From Acidobacteriota bacterium (lineage in GTDB: Bacteria > Acidobacteriota > Thermoanaerobaculia > UBA5066), in assembly GCA_008363385.1 (NCBI GenBank), contig RHKY01000030.1, positions 1-61,406 of the forward strand: 61,406 bases of DNA, written 5' to 3'. Under the pieces are notes generated by a model. It saw nothing but the letters and a program-made list of their open reading frames with translations, did not search any database and was not told where the DNA came from. Positions 44,169 to 53,857 of the stretch are shown here, piece by piece. Within the stretch, counting starts at the first letter, position 1; each line of letters begins with the position of its first letter. The position numbers were made by a program, and so were the translations under genes.

Positions 44169-47045
44169 GTGAGGGAGCGGAGGGCGGCGCCCCCGGCATT
44201 CTATGGCGCCGCGGGCGGGCCGGCCCGCACGCAGCGCCGGCCCGCCCCCGCGCCCGCGATCCAGGTCGCCGGGGCCAGGACCCACAACCTGAAGGGCGTC
44301 TCCTGCCGTTTCCCGATCGGCGCGCTGACGGTCGTCACGGGGCCCTCCGGCTCCGGGAAGTCCTCGCTGGCCTTCGACACGCTCTACGCCGAGGGGCAGA
44401 GGCGGTTCGTGGAGTCGATGTCGACGTACGCCCGCCAGTTCCTCGAGCGCCTCCCGCGCCCCGACGTCGACCGGATCGACCACGTCCTCCCCGCCGTGGC
44501 CATCGAGCAGAAGGCCCCCTCCCGCTCGGCCCGATCCACCGTCGGAACCGCGACGGAGGTCCACGACGTCCTGCGGCTCGTATTCTCCTCCATCGGCGTC
44601 ACGAGCTGCGGCGCTTGCGGCGGCCGGGTGAGCCGGCGGACCGCCGCCGACGTCGCCGCGGCGGCCGTCGACGCCGCCGGGCCCGACGGCCGCGTCGTCA
44701 TCGCGGCCGCGCTGCCCCCGGAGGACCGCCAGGCGCTCCTCTCGCGCCTGTCGGCGCTCCGCCGGGCGGGCCTCTTCCGCCTCGTCGACGCCTCGGGCGC
44801 GACGGGGGAGGTCCCCCCGGACGCGGAGCCGCCCCGCGGACCGGACGGAAGGACCTGGGTCGTCGTGGGGCGGCACGTCGTCGGCGCGGACGGGGGCGAT
44901 CGCGAGCTCTCGGCCAGCGTCGAGACGGCGCTCTCCCTCGGCGAGGGGGAGCTCCTGGCGTTCCCGCCAGGGGAGGCGGCCCGGGCGCGGCGGATCGCCC
45001 GCGGGCTCGTCTGCGAGGCGTGCTCCCTCGCCGGGGAGGAGCGGACGCCCGCCCACTTCTCCTTCAACTCGCCCCGAGGAGCGTGTCCGGCCTGCCAGGG
45101 CTTCGGCCGGATCCCCGGAATCGACGAGGGCCGCGTGGTCCCGGACCCGTCGAAGTGCCTCTCGGAGCGACCGATCGCGCCGTTCAACACCCCGGCCTAC
45201 GCGAGCGCCTACGACGACCTCTTCCGCGCCTGCCGCCGTCACGGGGTCCGACGGGACGTGCCGTGGTCGACCCTGACGGACGAGGAGCGCTCGGTCGTCT
45301 GGGACGGACGCGGGAGCTGGTACGGCGTGAAGGGCCTGTTCGAGTGGCTCGAGGGGAAGCGGTACAAGGTCCACGTCCGCGTCCTCATCGCCCGGTATCG
45401 GGGCTACGAGACCTGCGCCGCCTGCCGCGGCGCCCGGCTCGCCCCCGGAGCCCTCGCGGTGCGCGCCCTCGGCCGCACGCTCCCGGAGCTCTGCGACGTG
45501 CCGCTGACCGAGCTCCTCGCCTTCCTCGAGCGGGCCGAGCCGACCCGGACGGAGGCGGCCCGAGCCGGCTCCCTGCTCGAGGACGCCCGCTGCCGCGTCG
45601 CCACCCTCGTCGGGGTGGGGCTCGGCTACCTCTCGCTCTCCCGCCCGATGCGGACGCTCTCGGGCGGCGAGGCCCAGCGCGTCCAGCTCGGCGCGGCGAT
45701 CGGGGCCTCGCTGACCGGGACGCTCTACGTCCTCGACGAGCCGACCGTCGGCCTCCACCCGTCCGACACCCGGAGGCTCCTCGACGCCCTCCTCGAGCTG
45801 GCCGCCCGGGGGAACGCCCTGGCCGTCGTGGAGCACGACCTGGACGTCGTCCGGGCCGCCTCCCACGTCGTCGACCTCGGGCCGCGAGCGGGCCGGCGCG
45901 GGGGCCGCCTCGTCTTCGAGGGTCCGCCCTCGGCGCTCGCGTCGCTCGACACGGCGACGGGCCGCGCCCTGCGCGCCGACCGAGACGGGGCGCTCCTCCT
46001 CGCGGCCGAGGGCCCGCCACGGCCCGGCGCGGGCGGCGAGCTGCGCGTCGTCGGGGCCCGGGCCAACAACCTCGCGGGGATCACGGTCCGGTTCCCGCTC
46101 GGAGGCCTGGTGGCCGTCTGCGGGGTCTCGGGATCGGGGAAGTCGTCCCTCGCCGTGGACGTGCTGGCGCGCGGGGCGGCGCGCCTCCTCGGAGGGGCGG
46201 GCCGGGCCGCGCCGGACGACGTGGGGGCCCACGACCGGATCGAGGGCCTCTCCGCCCTCGACGACGTCGTCCTCGTCGACCAGTCTCCGCTCGGGCGATC
46301 CGGCCGCTCGAACCCGGCGACGGTGACGAAGGCCTGGGACGACGTCCGGACGGTCCTGGCTCGCACCCCGGCGGCCCGCGCTCGCGGCCTGACGAAAGGG
46401 AGCTTCAGCTTCAACGCGCCCGGAGGCCGGTGCGAGCGGTGCGAGGGCTCGGGGACCGTCTCGGTCGACATGCAGTTCCTCGCCGACGTCACGGTCGTCT
46501 GCGACGCCTGCGACGGGAGGCGGTTCGCGCCGGCGGTCCTCGAGGTCCGCTGGCGCGGGCGGAACGTGGACGAGTGGCTGGAGACGACCGTCGAGGAGGC
46601 GATCGAGCTCTTCGCCGACGTCCCCGCGGTCTGGCGGAAGCTCGCGCCGCTCGCGGACGCCGGGCTCGGCTACCTCGGGCTGGGGCAGTCGACGGTGACG
46701 CTCTCCGGGGGCGAGGCGCAGCGCCTGAAGGTCGCCTCCTTCCTGGGCCGCGCGGGGCGAGGGCAGCGGGTCCTCTTCGTCCTGGACGAGCCGACGACCG
46801 GCCTCCACCCCGAGGACGTGGAGACGCTCCTCGTCGTCCTGCGGCGCCTGGTCGCCGCCGGGCACTCCGTCCTCGCCGTCGAGCACAACGTCCCGTTCCT
46901 GAGGCGCGCGGACCACCTCGTCGAGCTCGGCCCCGGGGGGGGCGCCGGGGGCGGCCGGGTCGTGTTCGAGGGGAGCCCCGCCGAGATGCTGGCCCGCGGG
47001 CAAACGGCGACGGCGGCGGCTCTGCGGGGGCCGAGCGCGGGCTAG
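44169..47045 (+). CDS. uvrA: UvrA family excinuclease ABC subunit A
   Basis: 958 residues from GTG 44169. Two ABC modules: Walker [10 protein letters not shown] (58-66) and GVSGSGKSS, signatures [11 protein letters not shown] and [11 protein letters not shown], Walker B LYVLDEPT and LFVLDEPT. Zinc CxxC pairs are CGAC, CEAC...CPAC, CAAC and CERC...CDAC. The [17 protein letters not shown] and [13 protein letters not shown] blocks match true UvrA. The UvrB-binding region between the first CxxC and [13 protein letters not shown] is divergent and somewhat shortened, so a specialised second UvrA cannot be excluded. The start is a GTG with no clear SD, divergent from the GNAT gene. Confidence 0.9.
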   Translation: MRERRAAPPAFYGAAGGPARTQRRPAPAPAIQVAGARTHNLKGVSCRFPIGALTVVTGPSGSGKSSLAFDTLYAEGQRRFVESMSTYARQFLERLPRPDVDRIDHVLPAVAIEQKAPSRSARSTVGTATEVHDVLRLVFSSIGVTSCGACGGRVSRRTAADVAAAAVDAAGPDGRVVIAAALPPEDRQALLSRLSALRRAGLFRLVDASGATGEVPPDAEPPRGPDGRTWVVVGRHVVGADGGDRELSASVETALSLGEGELLAFPPGEAARARRIARGLVCEACSLAGEERTPAHFSFNSPRGACPACQGFGRIPGIDEGRVVPDPSKCLSERPIAPFNTPAYASAYDDLFRACRRHGVRRDVPWSTLTDEERSVVWDGRGSWYGVKGLFEWLEGKRYKVHVRVLIARYRGYETCAACRGARLAPGALAVRALGRTLPELCDVPLTELLAFLERAEPTRTEAARAGSLLEDARCRVATLVGVGLGYLSLSRPMRTLSGGEAQRVQLGAAIGASLTGTLYVLDEPTVGLHPSDTRRLLDALLELAARGNALAVVEHDLDVVRAASHVVDLGPRAGRRGGRLVFEGPPSALASLDTATGRALRADRDGALLLAAEGPPRPGAGGELRVVGARANNLAGITVRFPLGGLVAVCGVSGSGKSSLAVDVLARGAARLLGGAGRAAPDDVGAHDRIEGLSALDDVVLVDQSPLGRSGRSNPATVTKAWDDVRTVLARTPAARARGLTKGSFSFNAPGGRCERCEGSGTVSVDMQFLADVTVVCDACDGRRFAPAVLEVRWRGRNVDEWLETTVEEAIELFADVPAVWRKLAPLADAGLGYLGLGQSTVTLSGGEAQRLKVASFLGRAGRGQRVLFVLDEPTTGLHPEDVETLLVVLRRLVAAGHSVLAVEHNVPFLRRADHLVELGPGGGAGGGRVVFEGSPAEMLARGQTATAAALRGPSAG

Positions 47046-47058
47046 AATCCGTGCGATC

Positions 47059-48324
47059 GTGGCCGCAGAGGGGTGGCGCTACGTCCTGACCGTCGACGGA
47101 CGGGAGGTCGAGTTCGGTGACGGCGAGGTCACGCTCGGTCGGAGCCGGACGTCCACGATCCGGATCGAGCACGAGTCGGTCTCGCGGTCCCACGCGCTGC
47201 TCACCTTCGAGCGGGGCAACGGCATCCTCAAGGACCTGAACTCGTCCAACGGGACCTACGTCGGCGGCAGGCGCATCCTGAACGAGACGCGCCTGTCCGA
47301 CGGCGACCGGATCCAGCTCGGCGCGGCGAACATCGGCTACCGGGTCGTCCCGCCCGTCGAGTCGCCGGACCGGACCTCCAAGGTCTCCTCGGCCGCGAGG
47401 CCGCCGCTCCCCGAGGCCCCCTCCGTGCCGGAGCCGGTCGCGCCCGCGGCGCCTCCTCCGCCGGCCCCGCTCCCAGCAGGCGAGGAGGCCGAGCCCGTCC
47501 CGTTCCGGCCCGCGCCCCTCCCGCCGGTCGACCCGCTCTCCGCCGAGGAGCGGGCGGAACCGGCCCCGGTCCCGCCCCTCTCGCTCACGGTCGACGAGGT
47601 CTTCGCTGCCGTGGACCGCCGCGCCGAGGAGGAGGCGAGCGGCTTCGGGCCGGCCGTGCCCCCGGCGCCGGCTCCGCCGCGTCGCGACGCCTTCCCCGCC
47701 CCGCCGGACGCCGCGCCGCCGTTCGAGGTCGAGCTCCCCCCGCCCGTCGCCCCCGTGGGGGCCGCCGCCCTCCCTCCACGGCGGGAGCCCCGTCCGCTGG
47801 CGGACGCGACCCTCTCGCACGTCCTGCTCGACCCCTCGGAGCGGATCGAGGTCGGTGCCGAGGTCCGCGGTCCGGAGCCGGCGAGCGCGGTCTCGCGCCT
47901 GGCGGCCGTCCTCGTCGACTCGGTGATCCTCCTCGCGCTGGACCTCCTGCTCCTGTCGCCGGTCTTCCTGATCCTCTTCTTCCGCGGGGAGCTCCAGCCG
48001 TCCGAAGGGGGGCCCGACTGGGCCCTGAACGTCATCGGCTCCCTCTGCGGGACCCTCATCCTCGGCGCGAACCTCTGGTACACGGTCGGGGCGTGGGCCC
48101 GATCGGGCCGGACCCCCGGCAAGGCCCTCGTCGGGATCTGCGTCGTCAACGTCGGCGAGCAGCCGGGGACCGGCCTGGGGTTCGGGGTGGCGGTCCGCAG
48201 GGCCCTCTGCCTCCTGCTCAGCCTGCTGCCTTGTGGCCTCGGCCTCGTGACGGCGCTCTTCCGGCGGGATCGCCGGGCCTGGCACGACCTCCTCGTCGGC
48301 ACCCAGGTCGTCCGCTCGCGGTGA
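47059..48324 (+). CDS. FHA-domain protein with RDD membrane domain
   Basis: 421 residues from a GTG, 13 bp after uvrA. Residues about 8-95 are an FHA domain with VTLGRS, SVSRSHALL and LNSSNGTYV, all phosphothreonine-binding landmarks. Residues about 100-270 are a Pro/Ala/Glu-rich disordered linker. Residues about 275-415 are an RDD domain with three hydrophobic helices, SRLAAVLVDSVILLA and GRTPGKALVGICVV. It tethers a phosphopeptide reader to the inner membrane. A Ser/Thr kinase is encoded about 4 kb downstream on the same strand, an obvious candidate partner (inference). Confidence 0.92.
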   Translation: MAAEGWRYVLTVDGREVEFGDGEVTLGRSRTSTIRIEHESVSRSHALLTFERGNGILKDLNSSNGTYVGGRRILNETRLSDGDRIQLGAANIGYRVVPPVESPDRTSKVSSAARPPLPEAPSVPEPVAPAAPPPPAPLPAGEEAEPVPFRPAPLPPVDPLSAEERAEPAPVPPLSLTVDEVFAAVDRRAEEEASGFGPAVPPAPAPPRRDAFPAPPDAAPPFEVELPPPVAPVGAAALPPRREPRPLADATLSHVLLDPSERIEVGAEVRGPEPASAVSRLAAVLVDSVILLALDLLLLSPVFLILFFRGELQPSEGGPDWALNVIGSLCGTLILGANLWYTVGAWARSGRTPGKALVGICVVNVGEQPGTGLGFGVAVRRALCLLLSLLPCGLGLVTALFRRDRRAWHDLLVGTQVVRSR

Positions 48325-48355
48325 AGCGCGACGCCGGCGGCGCCCCGGGGGGGCC

Positions 48356-49294
48356 TCAGGGCCCGAGCGCGGCGCGCAGGGCGGGGGAGACCCAGGCGTC
48401 CTCGGCCTCGGCGGACCCCCCTTTCCGCCGGTAGGCCGAGAGCGCGGCCCGCGCACGGCCGCGCGCCTCCTGGTCCTCCCGCCCAGACAGGAGGAAAGCC
48501 GAGCCCTCGAGGACCGCCTCCAGGAGGTCCGCCCCGGGATGGCCGGGAGACCGCGCCCTGAGGACGCCGAGCGCGGCGCGGGCGTCCTCCCAGCGGCCCT
48601 TGGAGATCGCCGCGATGACGGCCGCCGTCTCCTCGGCCGGAGGCGGGGCCGGAGGCGCCGTTCGGCGCGCCGCCGCCGGGAGGCCTGCCGTCGGAGAGGG
48701 CGTGGGCGGCGGTCCGGGCGCGGGAGCCCCCGCCGTGGGCGTCGGCTCCGGGGCGGGTGGAGCGGTCGGCGTGGCCGTCCGGGTCGGAACCGGCGGCTCC
48801 GGGGGCGGTGTCCGCGCCGCGGAGGCGCGCCGGTCCAGCTCCGAGAGCCGCCGGACCAGGTCGGCGTACTCCGGCCAGCCCTGGACGAGCGGGGAGCCTC
48901 GCGAGCGGGTCAGGTGGAGGCGGGCGCGCGGGTCGTCGCCGCTCTCCATGTAGGCCACGCCGAGCCAGTAGTCCGGGTCGTAGCGCTCGACGGAGTAGCG
49001 AGCCGTCCCGAGCCGCTCGGCCGGCTCGTCGTGGCCGGTCGCCAGGGCCGCCGACAGGCGCCGGATCGCCTCGGGGAAGTCGCGGGCGCGCACCGCGTCC
49101 CGCCCCGCCAGGTACTCGCGGGCGGCCGCGTCGGGGGGTAAAATTGAAGATTGGGCCACGGCGGGCAGCGGCGCCAGGACGGGCGCCATCCACGCCGAGG
49201 CCAGCGCCAGAGCGGCGAGGACCCGGCCCCGGACGCCCGAGCCCGCCCGAGCCCGTGAGGTGAGACCCCCACGGCGACACTTCCACGGGGCCAC
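48356..49294 (-). CDS. Exported TPR-like repeat protein
   Basis: 312 residues from GTG 49294. The signal peptide is preceded by about 20 basic residues and ends at PAVAQ, so the real start may lie downstream. Residues about 55-145 hold TPR-like helices (AAREYLAGRDAVRARDFPEAIRRL, YDPDYWLGVAYMESGDDPRARLHL). Residues about 160-215 are a Pro/Thr/Ala-rich linker. Residues about 220-300 hold another helical pair (AAVIAAISKGRWEDARAAL). It is convergent to the FHA gene with a 31-bp gap and divergent from the 1030-residue protein over 32 bp. Confidence 0.78.
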   Translation of the reverse strand: MAPWKCRRGGLTSRARAGSGVRGRVLAALALASAWMAPVLAPLPAVAQSSILPPDAAAREYLAGRDAVRARDFPEAIRRLSAALATGHDEPAERLGTARYSVERYDPDYWLGVAYMESGDDPRARLHLTRSRGSPLVQGWPEYADLVRRLSELDRRASAARTPPPEPPVPTRTATPTAPPAPEPTPTAGAPAPGPPPTPSPTAGLPAAARRTAPPAPPPAEETAAVIAAISKGRWEDARAALGVLRARSPGHPGADLLEAVLEGSAFLLSGREDQEARGRARAALSAYRRKGGSAEAEDAWVSPALRAALGP

Positions 49295-49326
49295 GGGCCC
49301 ATTCTAGGCGGGAGGAGACCACTCCG

Positions 49327-52300
49327 ATGACACCTACCCCTCGCGGGCGATCCCGGTCGGAAAGGCCGGAGAAGCGGTGGGCCGCGCTCCTGGTCCCCCT
49401 GGCCGCTCTCGCCCTGGCCGTCCCGGCGGCGGCAGGGCCGTGCCCCCCGGAGCGACCCACGCTGACGGTGCCCCCGACCGTCCGGGCAGGGCAGTCCTAC
49501 TCCGTCTCGTGGAACGACGTCTTCGTGGCGCCGACGACGGCCGCCGACTACTACGCCCTCGAGCGTTCCGGCGACCCGGGGTTCGGGTCCGTCGAGCGGG
49601 TCAAGACGACGCGCTCGGCGCTCACGCTTCCGGCCCTCGGCCCGACGCCCGCCCTCGTCTACCACCGGGTCGTCGTCCACACGGGCTGCGCCGGCTCCGG
49701 CCCGGGGACCGTCTCCTCCGACGTGAAGGTCGTGCGGGTCTCCACCGAGTGCGTCGCGCCGGCCGGCGTCGGCCCCCTCTCCGTCAGCTCGGAGTACCCG
49801 CCCGCCTACTCGACTTACGTCGTCTCCTGGGACGCAGGCGGGTGCGCGGGTCCCGGGCCGGGAGGCTGCGACGTCCAGCTCTCGTACCGCCTGCGGCGCG
49901 TCACGCCCTGGTCCTCCCAGGAGATGGTGACCGACAAGGGGTCCGCGAGCTTCTCCGACGCCCCCGGCGAGTACGTCTACCAGGTCCGCGCCGAGGACCC
50001 CTGCGGGGCCGCCGGACCCTGGAGCCTCCCCGTCCGGGTCACGGTCGGCGACGTGACGTCCGCGCTGTCGCTCGTCGCCGAGCCGAAGAGCCTGCTCGCG
50101 ATCGCGCCGGGCACCTTCCCGACGACCACCCTCGTGGTGAGGAACGCGGGGACCGCCCCCGTCGCCGTCTACCCGACGACGGGCGCCGGACCGATCCGGG
50201 TCGACTCGGCCCCGTTCGTCCTGGCCCCGAACGAGGCCCGGTCCGTCGAGGTCCTGCTCGCGACGCTGGCTCCCATGGACGCGCCGGCCCACCAGACGGT
50301 GGAGCTGCGGACCGGGGTCGGCGGGATCGCCGTCCCGGTCGACGGCATGGTCGCGGCGGCTCCTGCCGGCGCTCCGGTCACCTGGAGGGGGGATCCGGTG
50401 GAGCCCGACTCGGACGGCCGCGCCCAGACGCGGACCCTCGTCAACGCCTCGGACACGGCCGCAGCGGTCGTGAGCACGGTCCGTCCGTCCTGGGTCACCG
50501 TGGAGTCGCTGGACGGGAAGGCCTGGGACCGGCCGCTGGCCCCTCGCGAGGAGAGGCCCGTGCGCGTCGTCGTGGACCGGGCCCGGCGGAGGCAGTCCAC
50601 GGGCACCGAGACCGGCTTCGTCTCCGTCGAGACGGCCGGCTGGGCGGGGCAGCCCCAGGTCCTGGCCGTCATCGACGACGGGCCCGACCTGCCGCTCTCG
50701 GACCCGGTGCGCCCTTCGGCGGCGTCCGCCCGGTCGCGCATCCTCTACGCCTCCATGCCGAACGCGCGCGACGTCACGGGCGAGGGCCAGTTCACGTCCG
50801 ACCTCTGGCTGGCCAACCTCGACGCGACCGCGCCCGTCGACGTCTCCCTCTTCTTCACGCCGATCGCCCGGTCGGGCGCCGAGGGAGGGCCGCGCCGGGC
50901 GGACATCCGCCTCTCCCCCGGGGAGACCCGCCGGTTCCGGAACGTGGTCGGGAAGATCCCGGGCTTCGAGGGCGCCTGCGCGCTGGAGGTCTCGAGCCCC
51001 GCGACGACGCTCGCCGCCACCGCCGTGGTCGGGAACACCCCGCTGACGCCCGTGGCCGCCGCCAAGCGCGGGCTCACGAGCACCCCCGGGGCCGGCTTCT
51101 CCGGCGGGGTGCCGCAGTACGGGTTCGAGATGCGGCCGACGGCGCCCGGGGAAGGGGTGAAGGCCGGAGACCCGCCCTACGTCCTGTCGGGGCTCAGGCA
51201 CGACGCGCGGCGCCGGACGAACGTCCTCCTGACGGAGACGTCCGGCTACCCGACGGTCGTCCGGCTGAAGCTCTTCGACGAGCTGGGGAACGCCGTGGAG
51301 CGAGGGGGCCAGCAGGTCGTCCTGGACGAGGAGGTCCCGGCGCTCTCGACCGTCCAGGTCAACGACGACGCGCTGTTCGGCGATCCGCTCTCGGGGTCGC
51401 CCTACGCCACCGTCGAGTTCGTCCGGGGGATCCTCGACCCGTTCAACGGGCGCGAGCTCGGCTCCGTCGTGCCGTTCGCGACCGTCATCGACGGCGGGAC
51501 GCAGGACGCGTCCCTGAGGGTGGGGATCTCGACCGGCAGCCTCGACCCGGTGCCTCCCGCCTCCGTGGCCGCCCCGGCCGCGAAGGACCGGCTCCTGACG
51601 AGCCTTCCGTTCGGCGGCGGCCCGGCGCCGCTCCTGTTCCCCGCGGTGCACGTCACCGGCGCCCCGCTCTCGGGAGGCGCCCGGCCGATCTGGCGCTCGC
51701 GGGTCACGTTCACGAACGTGAACGAGACCGAGCAACGGCGGGTGAGGGTCCGTTTCCTGGACCAGACCGGCCGCAAGTGGACGAGCAACCCGGTCTTCAT
51801 CGGACCCGGGCAGAGCGCGACGTTCGAGGACGTCCTCGAGGAGCTCTTCCCGGACGAGATCGGCCCGTCGTCGGGGCTCTTCGGGCCGGTCACGATCGAG
51901 AACCAGCGCAATCCGGACGGGACCACCTGGCTCGAGACCTGGCAGGACGTGGACGTCCAGACCGAGACGTACACGCCGGACCCCGTGCAGCCCGGCACGG
52001 GCGACTTCAAGACCGGGATGGAGGGGTACTCCTACCGGCACGGGTACACGTCGTTCCAGTCGAACCTCGGGACCGCCCAGATCGACGGCGCGGAGAGCTC
52101 CTCGGCCTACCGGACGAACCTGATCCTCCAGGAGGTCGGCGGCGCCTCCTGCCAGCTGGCGATCTCGGCGTACCTCCCCGGCTCGTTCACGCCGATCGCG
52201 ACGGTCTCGCGCACGCTCCCCCCGTTCGCCTACGTCTCCGAGGAGCTCTTCCGGGGCCTCCTCGGGGTGGACCTCTCCGGGGTGACGGACGTCCGCGTGG

Positions 52301-52419
52301 TCGTCCGCCAGCTCGACGGGGACGGCGTCTTCGTCGCCTTCGCCTCGAAGATCAACCTCGCCACCGGCGACCCGGCCAACATCTTCCTCCGGCCCGCCTC
52401 CGCGGGGACGGGGCGGTAG
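49327..52419 (+). CDS. Large secreted modular beta-sandwich protein
   Basis: 1030 residues with a Sec signal peptide (cleavage near PAAAG, residue 36). Two fibronectin-III/Ig-like segments (about 40-225) are followed by a region with paired-strand motifs (TTLVVRNAGTAPVAVYP) and then four copies of a related beta-module beginning near residues 469, 624, 768 and 927. Each has an opening like SRILYASMPN or YRTNLILQE, a central 'pG...f.dvl..lf' turn, and a closing 'vvFas..n..tgdP' strand. Similar modules occur in surface proteins of Acidobacteriota. No catalytic motif is seen. GGAGGAG precedes the ATG; the kinase gene follows after four bases. Confidence 0.85.
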   Translation: MTPTPRGRSRSERPEKRWAALLVPLAALALAVPAAAGPCPPERPTLTVPPTVRAGQSYSVSWNDVFVAPTTAADYYALERSGDPGFGSVERVKTTRSALTLPALGPTPALVYHRVVVHTGCAGSGPGTVSSDVKVVRVSTECVAPAGVGPLSVSSEYPPAYSTYVVSWDAGGCAGPGPGGCDVQLSYRLRRVTPWSSQEMVTDKGSASFSDAPGEYVYQVRAEDPCGAAGPWSLPVRVTVGDVTSALSLVAEPKSLLAIAPGTFPTTTLVVRNAGTAPVAVYPTTGAGPIRVDSAPFVLAPNEARSVEVLLATLAPMDAPAHQTVELRTGVGGIAVPVDGMVAAAPAGAPVTWRGDPVEPDSDGRAQTRTLVNASDTAAAVVSTVRPSWVTVESLDGKAWDRPLAPREERPVRVVVDRARRRQSTGTETGFVSVETAGWAGQPQVLAVIDDGPDLPLSDPVRPSAASARSRILYASMPNARDVTGEGQFTSDLWLANLDATAPVDVSLFFTPIARSGAEGGPRRADIRLSPGETRRFRNVVGKIPGFEGACALEVSSPATTLAATAVVGNTPLTPVAAAKRGLTSTPGAGFSGGVPQYGFEMRPTAPGEGVKAGDPPYVLSGLRHDARRRTNVLLTETSGYPTVVRLKLFDELGNAVERGGQQVVLDEEVPALSTVQVNDDALFGDPLSGSPYATVEFVRGILDPFNGRELGSVVPFATVIDGGTQDASLRVGISTGSLDPVPPASVAAPAAKDRLLTSLPFGGGPAPLLFPAVHVTGAPLSGGARPIWRSRVTFTNVNETEQRRVRVRFLDQTGRKWTSNPVFIGPGQSATFEDVLEELFPDEIGPSSGLFGPVTIENQRNPDGTTWLETWQDVDVQTETYTPDPVQPGTGDFKTGMEGYSYRHGYTSFQSNLGTAQIDGAESSSAYRTNLILQEVGGASCQLAISAYLPGSFTPIATVSRTLPPFAYVSEELFRGLLGVDLSGVTDVRVVVRQLDGDGVFVAFASKINLATGDPANIFLRPASAGTGR

Positions 52420-52423
52420 CGGC

Positions 52424-53857
52424 TTGACCGCCGGCTCGGTCGAGCGGATCGCGCACTACAGGATCCTCCGCCGGGTCGGGCGGGGGGGCATGGGGATCGT
52501 CTACCTGGCCGAGGACGAGCGCGACGGGCGTTCCGTCGCGCTGAAGGTCATCCGCGAGGTGGAGACCGGAGGCCCGGAGGGGGCGCCGCACGTCGTCGAG
52601 GCGCGCCGCCGGTTCGACCGGGAGGCCGAGATCCTGAGGAGCCTCCTCCACGTCAACGTCGTCTCGTTCTTCGAGATCGGCGAGGAGGACGGGACGCCCT
52701 ACCTTGCGATGGAGTACCTGGACGGCGTCCCGATCACGCAGCTTTCGGGGCGCCCGTACACGGAGACCTTGCCGCTCCTGATCCAGGCCGCGCACGGGAT
52801 GGAGTACCTCGCCTCGCGCGGGATCGTCCACCGGGACCTGTCGCCCGACAACGTGTTCGTGGTCGAGAGCGGCGGCGAGCGCCTCGTCAAGCTCCTGGAC
52901 TTCGGCGTCGCCAAGCTCTTCGAGGCCCCGACCGGGCTGGAGTCGCTGACGGCCACGGGCTTCTTCCTCGGGAAGGTGGCGTACGGCTCGCCCGAGCAGC
53001 TGGGCCTCCTCGGCCACGGCGCGGCCCTCGACTGGCGGAGCGACGTCTACAGCCTCGGGCTCGTCTTCTACCAGGTCCTCTCCGGCCGCCGCCCGTTCGA
53101 GGGGAAGGTGCCGGTCGAGTACATCGCGGCCCACCTGAACGTCCCCGCGCCGCCGGCGGCGGCCCCGCCGGGCATGCCGGCGCTCCCGATGGACCTCGTC
53201 CGCCTCGTCTCCCAGATGCTCGAGAAGCGGCGGGAGGACCGCCCGCAGAGCTACCGCGAGATCGTCGACCGGCTCGTCGGGGTCCTCCGGGCCGCCGGGA
53301 CGGAGCCGGCGGCGCCGGCCGGTCCGGGGAGGGAGGCGCCGACGGGCGGGGTCGAGGCGCCGACCGGCCCGACGGCCCTCGTGGCCGCCTCCTCGTCCTC
53401 GAGAAAGCGCGGCCGCCGGGCGATCCTGTTGGCCGGCCGTCCCGGCGTCCTCAGGAGCGTCGCGGCGGTGGGGGCGCTGGCGGCCCTCGTGCTCGTCCTC
53501 GCCTGGCTGGGGCGCGGCCCGGCAGGACCCGCAGTCCCCGCGGCCTCGCCCGCGCCGCCGCCCGCCGCGGCGGCTCCTTCCGCGGCCGGCGGGCCGCTCC
53601 GGATCCTCTCGACGCCGTGGGCGACGGTCCGCTCCATCACCTCGGAGGCCGACGGGGGGCGCCTCCCGCTCCCGGACGGCGCCTCGACGCCCCTCCTCAT
53701 CGACCCCGTCCCCGCCGGGAGCTACCGCGTCGTCCTCTCCTGCCCGGCGCTCGGCGGCCGGGAGGTGGAGCGCCAGGTGACCGTCGCGGCCCGCGAAGGC
53801 GGGGCGCTCGCCGAGGCCTTCCTCCCGCCGGACAGGCTGGCCGAGATGCTCAGATGA
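52424..53857 (+). CDS. Transmembrane Ser/Thr protein kinase with PEGA-like periplasmic tail
   Basis: 477 residues from a TTG, four bases after the secreted-protein stop. The Hanks-type kinase (about 10-280) has GRGGMG (19-24 region), the Lys in VALK (K41), HRDLSPDN (136-143) and DFG (159-161), plus GSPEQ and DVYSLG, so it looks active. A Pro/Ala/Gly linker leads to one transmembrane helix at about 345-368. The periplasmic tail (about 390-465) resembles a PEGA domain (ILSTPWATVRSITS, IDPVPAGSYRVVLSCP). It may sense cell-envelope state. Its stop overlaps the outer-membrane protein start. Confidence 0.92.
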   Translation: MTAGSVERIAHYRILRRVGRGGMGIVYLAEDERDGRSVALKVIREVETGGPEGAPHVVEARRRFDREAEILRSLLHVNVVSFFEIGEEDGTPYLAMEYLDGVPITQLSGRPYTETLPLLIQAAHGMEYLASRGIVHRDLSPDNVFVVESGGERLVKLLDFGVAKLFEAPTGLESLTATGFFLGKVAYGSPEQLGLLGHGAALDWRSDVYSLGLVFYQVLSGRRPFEGKVPVEYIAAHLNVPAPPAAAPPGMPALPMDLVRLVSQMLEKRREDRPQSYREIVDRLVGVLRAAGTEPAAPAGPGREAPTGGVEAPTGPTALVAASSSSRKRGRRAILLAGRPGVLRSVAAVGALAALVLVLAWLGRGPAGPAVPAASPAPPPAAAAPSAAGGPLRILSTPWATVRSITSEADGGRLPLPDGASTPLLIDPVPAGSYRVVLSCPALGGREVERQVTVAAREGGALAEAFLPPDRLAEMLR

